This document shows, in pieces, positions 17,032 to 25,557 of a stretch of 39,777 nt of DNA. This DNA comes from Colwellia sp. C1TZA3. GTDB taxonomy: Bacteria > Pseudomonadota > Gammaproteobacteria > Enterobacterales > Alteromonadaceae. A model generated the notes under the pieces. That model had not been told where the DNA came from and made no database searches. It saw nothing but the letters and a program-made list of their open reading frames with translations. The translations under genes and the position numbers were made by a program. The stretch lies in assembly GCF_007954265.1 (NCBI RefSeq), contig NZ_VOLS01000039.1, positions 1 through 39,777 on the forward strand, written 5' to 3'. The stretch's first letter is position 1. Each line of letters starts with the position of its first letter.

Positions 17032-18135
17032 ATGAATAGTTTAAATAGGCTCGCAGAAGCCATAATTTCTGGTTTGCAAGATTACATCAATAAACGCGGC
17101 TTTCGTGCATTAATACACTTTGAATTAGAAGGGTGTTACCAAAAGCCAAAAGACAAGCATATAGATTATAGGCAGGTGAACAAAAATTTATTAGCCTTGG
17201 GTATTGACGGCGAAGTAGTGGCTGAGTATTGGAGTAATCAATGGGAGTATGTTTCGATTTTTAATGGCCAAAGCCCATTAAAAGAAGCGCAAAATCTTAG
17301 CCGCGCTATCGAGCTATTACCGAAACTATTTGCTGCTCAAGGCGCAACAAAGACACTTATCAAGCCAGTTATTTGGGCCGGTGATCATGGCAAGTTGGCT
17401 TCTGGATGTGAAAATATTTTTAGTGGCGATAATCGCGCGGTACACATTCCCAATGCGGTACAAATTAATGTTAGCGTAGAAGACGTAACGGGCAAGAACC
17501 TACTTGTTGCTGGTAAATTTGGTGAATGCTTACAACAACATTTTTTACGTACAAGTTTAGCCTGCTGCTTAATTTATTTGCCCGAAGAAGAGGCTTTTGA
17601 GCGTTTAGCATTAAAGTCGAAATATGGCTTAGCAGAAGAATTGTGCTCTCCGGTTGATATTTCAGGGGGCCATCAAGGTAGCATCGCCTTGTACAGAGAT
17701 ATTGGTAAACACAATCAAAAAATGGGTGTTGAACCGCTATTATACGATGACAAAAACAACGTCATTGTTAGCCAGAATAACTGGCACAAAACCGCACGTA
17801 TTGAACACCGGCTAGGGGCGTCAAGTGAGCAGTATAATCCCTATTTGAATGTAATTTTTGCTTTGTTAAATGTTATTGAAGCTATTGATGAGATGAAAAA
17901 CGGCTACCAGATGCAGAGTGAAACGTATGGCGAATTACCGAGCTCGTTACATGATCAACCCGATCATGTTGGCGCCATTAGCTTATTTGCGGATAATAAC
18001 TGGTTTAATCAAAGTATAGATAAAGCGCTTAGTGCGACAGACAGTTATAGTAAAAAAACAACAGAGTTAAGTATGGGGCAATTATTGCAACATGGTTATT
18101 TAAAACAATTTCAACGGCCAAGTATTATTATTTAA
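17032..18135 (+). CDS. Glutamine-synthetase-like ligase in the ovothiol cluster
   Basis: A 367-aa soluble protein with features of the glutamine synthetase / carboxylate-amine ligase catalytic fold. The strand ALIHFELEGCY (27-36) resembles the first GS metal-binding strand (E-x-E). HIPNAVQINVSVED (138-151) occupies the place of the GS H-x-N-x-S strand. ARIEHRLGASSEQYNPYL (255-272) followed by a hydrophobic helix with AIDEM matches the GS C-terminal R-x-E-x-R...NPYL segment. The protein is shorter than GS (about 440-470 aa) and lacks its N-terminal beta-grasp domain length. It ends 54 bp before ovoA on the same strand, suggesting cotranscription. Function unknown; an amide- or peptide-forming step on a thiohistidine or its precursor is my inference from context only. 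Confidence 0.7.
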   Translation: MNSLNRLAEAIISGLQDYINKRGFRALIHFELEGCYQKPKDKHIDYRQVNKNLLALGIDGEVVAEYWSNQWEYVSIFNGQSPLKEAQNLSRAIELLPKLFAAQGATKTLIKPVIWAGDHGKLASGCENIFSGDNRAVHIPNAVQINVSVEDVTGKNLLVAGKFGECLQQHFLRTSLACCLIYLPEEEAFERLALKSKYGLAEELCSPVDISGGHQGSIALYRDIGKHNQKMGVEPLLYDDKNNVIVSQNNWHKTARIEHRLGASSEQYNPYLNVIFALLNVIEAIDEMKNGYQMQSETYGELPSSLHDQPDHVGAISLFADNNWFNQSIDKALSATDSYSKKTTELSMGQLLQHGYLKQFQRPSIII

Positions 18136-18189
18136 AGCGTGAGCTTTGAAATATTACGCCGACCACAAACATATTTAGCGAAGAATTAA

Positions 18190-20298
18190 ATGATAAAGCA
18201 ATTAAATACCCCAACACTTAATGGCAACTCGACAGCAGAAAAGCGACAAGAGTTAACGGCATATTTTAAAAATACGTGGTCGACATACGAGTCACTATTT
18301 TCACTGATTAATCATGACGATGCTTATTTTTTAAGGCCAGAGCGGTTACGACACCCATTAATTTTTTATTTTGGACATACTGCAACTTTTTATGTCAATA
18401 AGCTAATACTAGGTAAGTATATTAAGCAGCGAGTTAACAGTCGTGTAGAGGCTATTTGCGCGGTCGGTGTTGATGAAATGAGTTGGGACGATCTTAATAG
18501 CGAACACTATGACTGGCCAAGTGTTGATGAAGTGCGAGTGTATCGCCAGCAGGTCTATGATTTGGTACTAGATTTGATCGACAACATGGAGTTGAGTTTA
18601 CCTATCACTCAAGATTCGCTAGCATGGATGATATTGATGGGCTGTGAGCATGAACGTATTCATCTTGAAACATCATCGGTGATCATGCGCATGTTGCCAT
18701 TAAAATGGCTAACGAGCCAAGATGAATGGCAGCCTTGTTTACATTCATCAGTTGCACCTAAAAACCAATTAATACCGGTCAAGTCTCAACACTTATCTTT
18801 AGGCAAAAAAGCACAAGACAATACATTTGGCTGGGATAATGAATATGGTCAGCAAGAAGTCGATGTTGATGACTTCAGTGCAGCTAAATTTTTAGTGTCC
18901 AATGATGAATTCATGGCATTTGTTGTCGCCGGTGGTTACCAGTCAGAGCAGTTTTGGTGCCAAGAAGGTCAAGCATGGTTAGCATTCGCCCAAGCTGAAA
19001 TGCCAAGGTTCTGGCGTTACAGCAATGGTCAATATTTTCAGCGTAACTTAACCAGTGAAATGCCTTTGCCATTAGATTGGCCGGTAGAAGTCAACTATCT
19101 AGAAGCGAAAGCGTTTTGCCAGTGGCGACAAAAAACGACCACAGGATTTGTTCGCTTACCTACTGAAGCCCAGTGGTACTGTCTGCGTGAGCATGTTAAT
19201 GGTGACCAACACCAGTGGCCTGAGGTGCCAGGTAATATTGATCTAGCTTATCAAGCATCTTCATGTCCCGTTAATCGACATCAACAGGGTGACTTTTTTG
19301 ATGTTATTGGTAACACTTGGCAGTGGACTGAATCAGCAATTGACGGCTTTGCTGGCTTTAATGTTCATCCTTTATATGATGACTTTTCGACACCGACTTT
19401 TGACGGTAAGCATAACGTAATTAAAGGCGGTTCTTGGATCTCTACAGGTAATGAAACCTTAGCCTCTTCACGTTATGCTTTTCGCCGACACTTTTATCAA
19501 CATGTTGGCTTTCGTTATGTGGTTAGTCAACAGCCAGAAAAACCGCCTGTAGCGGTCAATAAATTTGAAACAAGTGAAGACATTTGTCAGCAGCTTGAAT
19601 GTTCTTTTGGTGCTGACGCGCTTGGTGTTGAAAATTACGGTCAGCAAATAGCACAACAAGTTGCCAGCTTCATAGCCACTGAAAATGTTGCGACTGAGCG
19701 CTTACTTAACTTAGGCTGTAGTGTTGGGCGAGTAGCATTTGAACTGAGTCAGTCTTTTCAACATATTGATGCGGTCGACTTTTCTGCTCGTACCATTCAA
19801 TATGGTGTGCAATTACAAACCGGCGCTAGTGTTCGCTATACTCATACGGTTGAAGGCGATATCTGTCAGTATAATGAAATCGTCTTAGCGGATAAGGTCA
19901 AACAGGTTAATAGTGAACGGATATTATTCAGTCAGGCCGATGGTTGTAATCTCAAAGATAACTTTAAGCACTATGACGTTATTTTGATTCAAAATGCATT
20001 GGAACAAAGTTACGACCCTAAGCGTCTATTGGCAAATGCAGTAAGTCGTTTAAATCCGTCAGGATTACTGATTATTATTTCAGATTACCAATATCAGTTA
20101 CAGACAACAGATAAAGCTAAATGGCTAAGTGGTGTAAAAGTTAATGGCGAAAACTTGTCAGGTATCGATGCTTTAACCAGCGAGCTTAGTGATGAATTTG
20201 ACCTTGTAGCGACTAAAGAATTGCCGCGCGTTGTTGCAAATTCTGCGCGTAATTTCAATGTTTCTCACTGTCAGCTCAGTGTTTGGCGAGCAAAATAA
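18190..20298 (+). CDS. ovoA: 5-histidylcysteine sulfoxide synthase / mercaptohistidine methyltransferase OvoA
   Basis: A 702-aa three-domain enzyme of ovothiol synthesis. The N-terminal DinB-like domain (about 20-180) carries the iron ligands: His63 (FGHTATFYVN) and His154-x3-His158-x-Glu160 (EHERIHLE). The formylglycine-generating-enzyme-like domain (about 200-455) ends in IKGGSWISTG...RYAFRRHF and VGFRYV. The C-terminal SAM methyltransferase (about 480-700) has LLNLGCSVGRVAFEL. The enzyme oxidatively joins cysteine to histidine with O2 and later methylates the imidazole. Domain order and length match known OvoA. It lies between the GS-like gene and the likely ovoB. Confidence 0.93.
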   Translation: MIKQLNTPTLNGNSTAEKRQELTAYFKNTWSTYESLFSLINHDDAYFLRPERLRHPLIFYFGHTATFYVNKLILGKYIKQRVNSRVEAICAVGVDEMSWDDLNSEHYDWPSVDEVRVYRQQVYDLVLDLIDNMELSLPITQDSLAWMILMGCEHERIHLETSSVIMRMLPLKWLTSQDEWQPCLHSSVAPKNQLIPVKSQHLSLGKKAQDNTFGWDNEYGQQEVDVDDFSAAKFLVSNDEFMAFVVAGGYQSEQFWCQEGQAWLAFAQAEMPRFWRYSNGQYFQRNLTSEMPLPLDWPVEVNYLEAKAFCQWRQKTTTGFVRLPTEAQWYCLREHVNGDQHQWPEVPGNIDLAYQASSCPVNRHQQGDFFDVIGNTWQWTESAIDGFAGFNVHPLYDDFSTPTFDGKHNVIKGGSWISTGNETLASSRYAFRRHFYQHVGFRYVVSQQPEKPPVAVNKFETSEDICQQLECSFGADALGVENYGQQIAQQVASFIATENVATERLLNLGCSVGRVAFELSQSFQHIDAVDFSARTIQYGVQLQTGASVRYTHTVEGDICQYNEIVLADKVKQVNSERILFSQADGCNLKDNFKHYDVILIQNALEQSYDPKRLLANAVSRLNPSGLLIIISDYQYQLQTTDKAKWLSGVKVNGENLSGIDALTSELSDEFDLVATKELPRVVANSARNFNVSHCQLSVWRAK

Positions 20299-20323
20299 CC
20301 TAGCCATTTATAGGAAAATTTAT

Positions 20324-20359
20324 ATGAGTATTTACATTTACAGAAAAATGAACAGTTAA
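20324..20359 (+). CDS. Eleven-codon leader ORF before ovoB
   Basis: ATG-to-TAA frame MSIYIYRKMNS between ovoA and ovoB, with an AGGA box 8 bases upstream. Its stop lies 3 bases before the ovoB ATG, while ovoB itself lacks a good Shine-Dalgarno. It may serve translational coupling. No other evidence that it is made. Confidence 0.3.
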   Translation: MSIYIYRKMNS

Positions 20360-20362
20360 CTG

Positions 20363-21562
20363 ATGCCAACATATTCATTGCCTAAACACATCGCTTATAG
20401 TCAAAGTCTTGCAGCTTATATTCAGCATAATTTAAGTGATTCAACCGCACAGGCTTTGACATTAGCTCAGTTGTGTCAGCTTGGCACTGCTGATTTAGGC
20501 GCTGGCGCTTTAGGCACTCAATATCAAGGTACTAGCGAGGTTGAAACAGGCCATATTGGCGCAACACTTTTAAGCTACTCGCCTGTGCAAGGCGATGTGG
20601 CTTTGCGGCAAGAAATAGTTAAGTTTCACCAAGGTTTAAACTACCATAGCCAAATAATAACCGCTGATAGCGTGGTGACATTTTGCGGAGCGCAGGAAGC
20701 ACTTTCGGCCATTTATCAAGCGGTGTTAAGTGCCGGCGATGAAATTGTTGTCATGACACCCAGTTACCCATCCTTGGTCAGTATGGCGAAGTCGATGGGT
20801 GTTATTGTTAAAGAAATAGCACTTTGTGCCGACAACCATTGGCAAGTCAATATTGGCGACTTTAAACACCTGGTGAATGAGAGAACCCAGCTTATTGTGC
20901 TTAATTCCCCACACAACCCAACGGGTAGTATTATTGACAGTGAACTCGCTGAGCAGATACTGCAACTGGCGCAGCATTATCAGTGTTACTTGTTAAGTGA
21001 TGATGTTTCCCAAGCAAGCAATTATTACGATTTAGCTTTAGCTCATGGCTATTTAGATTACTCAAAAAGTATTGTTGTGGGTGTGATGTCTAAGAGCTTA
21101 GGCTTGGCTGGAGTTCGTATTGGTTGGGCGGTAACACCAGATAAGACATTACTGCAAAGTTTAATGGCAATTAAAGCCGTTCATTCTATTTGCTGCTCGA
21201 AAATAGATGAAAAGTTAGCGGTGTTGGCATTGCAAAATAGCCAAGAAATTTTAACCAATAATAATCAGCTTATTCTTGACAATATAGCACTTTTTTCGGC
21301 GCTTGTTGCCAGGCACCCAGAAAAATTAAATTGGCATAAGCCTCAAGCGGGCATTCTCGCATTAGTTGAGGTTAAAAATATTGACTCAATAATACCTTGG
21401 TCACATCAACTCGCCAAGCAAAGCGGTATATTAGCGCTGCCAAGCGAGCTTTTTGGACTTTCAGGTAATTATTTTCGCTTAGGCCTAGGTCAAAAGAGCT
21501 TCGCTAACATACTAGAAAAATTTGAAGATTATTTGCTAACAACAAGTACCGATAGCGCTTAA
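20363..21562 (+). CDS. ovoB: PLP-dependent lyase, probable OvoB
   Basis: A 399-aa fold-type-I PLP enzyme of the aminotransferase I/II family. Visible are the NSPHNPTGS substrate/PLP loop (181-189), the pyridine-nitrogen aspartate in LLSDDVSQ, the PLP lysine Lys244 (VMSKSLGLAGVRIGW) and the substrate-carboxylate Arg near NYFRLGLG. The tyrosine that usually follows D-E-V in aminotransferases is Ser here. It lies 64 bp after ovoA. OvoB is the PLP lyase that cleaves the sulfoxide made by OvoA to 5-thiohistidine, so context supports this assignment over a simple aminotransferase. Confidence 0.72.
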   Translation: MPTYSLPKHIAYSQSLAAYIQHNLSDSTAQALTLAQLCQLGTADLGAGALGTQYQGTSEVETGHIGATLLSYSPVQGDVALRQEIVKFHQGLNYHSQIITADSVVTFCGAQEALSAIYQAVLSAGDEIVVMTPSYPSLVSMAKSMGVIVKEIALCADNHWQVNIGDFKHLVNERTQLIVLNSPHNPTGSIIDSELAEQILQLAQHYQCYLLSDDVSQASNYYDLALAHGYLDYSKSIVVGVMSKSLGLAGVRIGWAVTPDKTLLQSLMAIKAVHSICCSKIDEKLAVLALQNSQEILTNNNQLILDNIALFSALVARHPEKLNWHKPQAGILALVEVKNIDSIIPWSHQLAKQSGILALPSELFGLSGNYFRLGLGQKSFANILEKFEDYLLTTSTDSA

Positions 21563-21590
21563 CAGCTGACAGGCATTACTTTTTAGTTAT

Positions 21591-22241
21591 TTAAAGTACG
21601 TAAAAAAATATCATAAAAAAGTGGCACAAAGCAGCTAAAAACACAAAAAAATGCCAAATGGCATGACTATACTTCTTGTCCTTTCTGACGTAAAAAATAG
21701 TACCCAAAGCATAAATAATACCGCCCAAAGCCAGTAACACCATGCCTTCATAGGCAAGTTTATCATTGAGTTTATGCATAAAGGTCAGAGAAATTAAACC
21801 TAAACCTAAATAGGTCGATAGCGATAACTTTTTATATTTGTTACCAAACTTAACTTTAAAAGCGATACCTAAAATGGCTAACCCCCAGATAATGGCCAAC
21901 ATGAGTGGGCCAATGTCATCAGCTAAGGTAACTAGCATTAGCGGAGTATATGTACCGGCAATCAATAAATAAATCGCACAATGGTCAAGTAGCTTAAATA
22001 TTCTTTTTGCTTTTTTATGTAATAGCGCATGATAAAGAGTTGAGGCACTAAACAATAAAACCAGACTAGTACCATAAATACTAAAACTGATGATTTTAAC
22101 CATGTCAGCTTGTATCCAGGCTAAAGTGACTAAAAGTGTTAAGCCGGCTACACTAAGCAAGGCCGCCAGTCCGTGACTAACGGCATTGACAATTTCTTCC
22201 GCTAAGCTGTAATCTTGAGTTTGCACGTTATATATCCCCAT
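21591..22241 (-). CDS. trhA: Hemolysin III family membrane protein (TrhA/YqfA)
   Basis: A 216-aa seven-helix integral membrane protein of the PAQR/HlyIII family. Visible are YSLAEEIVNAVSHG at the N-terminus, SASTLYHAL, LDHCAIYLLIAGTYTPLML and the C-terminal YSHAIWHFFVFLAALCHF, which hold the conserved His/Asp/Ser metal-site residues. The open frame extends 14 codons further to 22283, but the ATG at 22241 matches the usual start of YqfA. It converges on ovoB with only 28 bp between. Confidence 0.88.
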   Translation of the reverse strand: MGIYNVQTQDYSLAEEIVNAVSHGLAALLSVAGLTLLVTLAWIQADMVKIISFSIYGTSLVLLFSASTLYHALLHKKAKRIFKLLDHCAIYLLIAGTYTPLMLVTLADDIGPLMLAIIWGLAILGIAFKVKFGNKYKKLSLSTYLGLGLISLTFMHKLNDKLAYEGMVLLALGGIIYALGTIFYVRKDKKYSHAIWHFFVFLAALCHFFMIFFYVL

Positions 22242-22675
22242 TTCAGTGTACACGTGTACGCTGATTATGATAGCAAACCACAATTCAAAATACTAGAGGT
22301 CTGACCTTTAAGCTTGTGAAGCACAAGGTAAAAGCTAACACCGTTGCTATCATTGCGAAGAAATAAGGGCTGAAAAATCATTCCTGATGAACAAGTGCTG
22401 ATAAATAAAGATTGGAAAACCCTAGTTGAAAAAGTGGCTTGAGAACTTGTGTTCGAACAATATCTTTTTAGAAAAATTATCTGGATGACAGCAAACGCAC
22501 TATTTATAAGCCAGTAGTAAAGGTTGAAAAATACAGTGTGATTTTTCAATACAAGTTGGAAGTTGAGTTTATACAATTAAAACTCAATAGGTTAAAAGTT
22601 AAAGTTAACGGGTAAGGCAATCAAGCGATAAAAATTGCGCTTATATAGCGAGCGATATACAAGCGCAAATAAGCA
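22242..22675. other. Non-coding gap with two AT-rich hairpins
   Basis: About 430 bp between two minus-strand genes with no convincing frame. It holds two adjacent perfect hairpins: TTGAAAAAT / ATTTTTCAA (22523-22548) and TTGAGTTT / AAACTCAA (22563-22587). They lie just downstream of the EF-hand gene (minus strand) by about 90-150 bp and may include its transcript end. The rest shows nothing recognisable. Confidence 0.5.
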
Positions 22676-22894
22676 CTACAATGCTAGATCGATAACCATT
22701 TCACGTAACTCGTCTTTGGAAATTGAGTTGTCATGATTTTTATCAAAGCGATTGAATATGGTTTCACACATACGAATGCCTTTATCTTGTAGTAAGCAGT
22801 CAATCAATTCGACAAATTCACTTCTATTGATAACCCCATCCTTGTCTTCATCAAACACTTCAAACAGTTCATCTACCCACTGATTTAATTCCAT
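22676..22894 (-). CDS. Cytoplasmic calmodulin-like two-EF-hand protein
   Basis: A 72-aa protein made of two complete EF-hands, loops DEDKDGVINRSEF and DKNHDNSISKDEL, each with acidic position 1, Gly/Asn at 6 and Glu at 12. There is no signal peptide, unlike the EF-hand protein at 13882, so it should act in the cytoplasm. It stands alone between trhA and a divergent hydrolase gene. AGAGGATGACTG before the ATG gives a ribosome binding site. Its partner is unknown. Confidence 0.85.
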   Translation of the reverse strand: MELNQWVDELFEVFDEDKDGVINRSEFVELIDCLLQDKGIRMCETIFNRFDKNHDNSISKDELREMVIDLAL

Positions 22895-23310
22895 CAGTCA
22901 TCCTCTTATTTGGCGATTAATACCTATAACAGACTTTATCGTTATTTGAGGAATATGTGAATGATTAATTCTGTTATTTCGTGTAATTACGTGTTTTTGA
23001 CACATCAGGTTCTGGTGATATATCAAAGGGCATTGCTGATATCGAATTGAATGATGCTGGGGTATTTACCATGATAAATTTACCGCTTAAATATCACCGG
23101 TGGTGATGTTGTTGCTAAATTTGCCACTTTTACTTTATTTAGCTTCTAATGAGGTGGTTATGTGTTAACTTCTTAGCGCGGTTATTTTGTAGTTTTAGAG
23201 AGTGTTAGCCAGTGTTAGCACTTAAAGCAAGATTAATTGAAGTTAACAAAAACTGTAATAAAATTGCCAATGATCAGATTATGCAGTCAAAGTTTTAAAA
23301 GGAAGATAAA
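22895..23310. other. Divergent intergenic region EF-hand / hydrolase
   Basis: About 415 bp. It contains a 15-bp palindrome ATCACC-GGT-GGTGAT (23093-23107) and a stop-bounded frame of about 37 codons (about 22985-23103) without a good start codon that I do not recognise. No clear promoter of either gene could be placed. Confidence 0.45.
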
Positions 23311-24807
23311 ATGAAAGTAAATTGGGAAATTGTATTGAGTGCAGTTTTATTCATGGCAACAACCAGCAGCAGTTGGGCTGAAAATACTGTAAAGCCGCCA
23401 TTAACATTAGAAAACTGTCATATAAAAGGCATTAGACAACAAGTACAGTGTGGCACCTTAGTGACACCAGAGAATTATGAAAAACCTGATAATGTTCAAA
23501 TTGATATTAATTTTGTGATTTTGCCAGCAATAGATAATAGTCAAGAAAAACAACCGCTAATGTTTCTTGCTGGTGGTCCGGGTCAAGCGGCAACTGAACT
23601 GGCTAGCTATACTTTTCGCCGCTTTACTGACATTAGGAAAACCCGCGATATCATTCTTATTGATCAACGCGGCACAGGCCAGTCACATCCACTGCAATGT
23701 ACAGACTCATTAGAGCTTGATCCTTATACAAATGTACCTGAAGACTTTGCTCTTACTGATATTGAGCAATGTCTAGCGCAGCTTACGGGAGACTTAAGCC
23801 AATATAACTCAGAAAATGCTATCCGTGATTTTGACGCGGTACGAGCCGCGCTCGGTCATCAACAAGTACATATTTATGGCGGCTCATATGGTAGCCGTGC
23901 GGGGTTGGTTTATATGCGGATGTTTCCAGATTCGTTAAAGAGTGTGGTACTCGACAGTGTTGGCCCCATTGAAGTACCTATTGGCTTATTTGGTAAAAGT
24001 GCCGAGCAGTCCTTTAGCAAACTCATTGAACACTGCCAGAATGAGCTAAGTTGTGCGACACAATACCCTGAATTGGCCAATGAGTTTACTGCCATCACTG
24101 AGCGATTATCACAAGCACCAGTAACAGTAGATATTGCTCATCCAAGATTGGGCACCCATACTGCCTTTACTATTAGTAAGGATAAATTCATTTCGAACAT
24201 CCAAATGCAGTTGTACTCAATGGCAACACGTAGCTTAGTGCCGCTGTTAATTCATCAAGCGTATTTAGGTAACTATAAACCATTGGCTGGCGTTATCGCT
24301 CAAAGTGCAGGCGGTATGGGTATTTATATAGCTTTGCATTTTAATATTGTTTGCAATGAAGACTATCCCAGAATATCTACCAGTATGAAAGCTGATGATG
24401 CTGACAATAATTTTGCTAAAGGCATGAGCTTAACTATGGTTGGAAAGGTCTGCGCTGTTTGGCCAAAGTATCAACCGAGTGCAGATTTTTATCAAACCGT
24501 CAGTGCTGATATTCCAACGCTAATTATGTCTGGTGCATTAGACCCAGTCACGCCAGCGAGTAATGGTGAAATATCCCACGCACATTTACCCAATAGTCAT
24601 CATATTATTGCTAAAAACAACGCGCATATTGTAGCGTCTACGTCTTGTGGTATTAAAATTGTTAATGAATTTTTAGCGCAACAAACGCCAAAGGAACTTG
24701 ATGAGTCATGCCTTGAAGAAATTCCTGATGAGTCATTTATGGTCGGACTAAATGGTGGTGCCCGCCAAGCACCCCCTAACGCTATGCCAACAAAAGCAAA
24801 GGAATAA
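23311..24807 (+). CDS. Secreted alpha/beta hydrolase (peptidase S33 / TAP-like)
   Basis: A 498-aa exported hydrolase. The signal peptide ends near residue 23 (SSSWA-EN). The alpha/beta-hydrolase core has the oxyanion segment FLAGGPGQAA, IDQRGTGQS, the nucleophile elbow GGSYGSR (Ser192), the acid in MSGALDPVTP and the His in NNAHIVAS. The C-terminal region matches TAP-like proteins. This family includes tri- and aminopeptidases of the prolyl-iminopeptidase type. An AAAGGAAG box precedes the ATG. It ends 3 bp before a NatA-type ATPase gene, so the three form one operon. The substrate is unknown. Confidence 0.87.
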   Translation: MKVNWEIVLSAVLFMATTSSSWAENTVKPPLTLENCHIKGIRQQVQCGTLVTPENYEKPDNVQIDINFVILPAIDNSQEKQPLMFLAGGPGQAATELASYTFRRFTDIRKTRDIILIDQRGTGQSHPLQCTDSLELDPYTNVPEDFALTDIEQCLAQLTGDLSQYNSENAIRDFDAVRAALGHQQVHIYGGSYGSRAGLVYMRMFPDSLKSVVLDSVGPIEVPIGLFGKSAEQSFSKLIEHCQNELSCATQYPELANEFTAITERLSQAPVTVDIAHPRLGTHTAFTISKDKFISNIQMQLYSMATRSLVPLLIHQAYLGNYKPLAGVIAQSAGGMGIYIALHFNIVCNEDYPRISTSMKADDADNNFAKGMSLTMVGKVCAVWPKYQPSADFYQTVSADIPTLIMSGALDPVTPASNGEISHAHLPNSHHIIAKNNAHIVASTSCGIKIVNEFLAQQTPKELDESCLEEIPDESFMVGLNGGARQAPPNAMPTKAKE

Positions 24808-24810
24808 ATC

Positions 24811-25557
24811 ATGATTGAAGTTAATAATTTACATAAAAGTTTTGTCAGCAAGAAAAATACCGTTAAAGCACTAGACGGCCTATCATTTACCGCAAAAGAT
24901 GGTGAGATTACCGGCATATTAGGCCCCAATGGTGCTGGTAAAACGACTTGTTTACGTACGCTTTATGGTTTGCTTCGTGCTGATGAAGGTTACGCGACCA
25001 TTGATGGCATTAAAGTAACAGAAGAGCCGATTAAAGCCCGGAAGTTATTAGGCATTTTCCCCGATAAATTTGGTTTATATGAACGACTGACCGCTTATGA
25101 ACAAATTGATTATTTTGCTAGTATTCATGGCATGCAAGGCGCAAAAAAGCATGCCGCCATTGAGCAAATTCTATCTGATCTGGAAATGACCGAGTTAGCA
25201 CATCGTAAAACGGTGGGGTTTTCGCAAGGTCAGCGCATGAAAGTGACTTTGGCTCAGGCATTAGTCCACCAACCAAAAAACTTTGTGCTTGATGAACCCA
25301 CCCGTGGTTTAGATGTCATGAGTACCCGCGTGTTGCGTAATCACCTCGCTAAATTCAAAGCCAAAGGTCACTGCATTTTATTTTCCTCACACGTTATGCA
25401 AGAAGTTGCCGCGCTGTGCGATCGCGTGATCATCGTTTCAAATGGTAAATTAGCGGCCCAAGGCACACCGCAAGAGTTATGTGACTTAGCAGGAGAAAGC
25501 TTATTGGAAGAAGCCTTCGTGAAACTCATTGGCTCGGATGAAGGGGTTGCCGCATGA
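24811..25557 (+). CDS. natA: ABC transporter ATP-binding protein (NatA family)
   Basis: A 248-aa ATPase with Walker A GPNGAGKTT, the Q loop, the signature FSQGQRMKVTLAQAL, Walker B FVLDEPTRGLDV and the switch His in FSSHVMQEV. The FSQGQ form of the signature and the LRTLYGLLRADEG segment are typical of NatA, the ATPase of sodium-extruding NatAB. It overlaps natB by 4 bp (ATGA) and follows the hydrolase gene by 3 bp. Specificity for sodium is not shown by the sequence. Confidence 0.88.
   Translation: MIEVNNLHKSFVSKKNTVKALDGLSFTAKDGEITGILGPNGAGKTTCLRTLYGLLRADEGYATIDGIKVTEEPIKARKLLGIFPDKFGLYERLTAYEQIDYFASIHGMQGAKKHAAIEQILSDLEMTELAHRKTVGFSQGQRMKVTLAQALVHQPKNFVLDEPTRGLDVMSTRVLRNHLAKFKAKGHCILFSSHVMQEVAALCDRVIIVSNGKLAAQGTPQELCDLAGESLLEEAFVKLIGSDEGVAA

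Noticed and set aside
22265-22576. 103-codon minus-strand frame upstream of trhA
   Set aside because: No known domain, no good start, crosses an AT-rich hairpin region; looks fortuitous.
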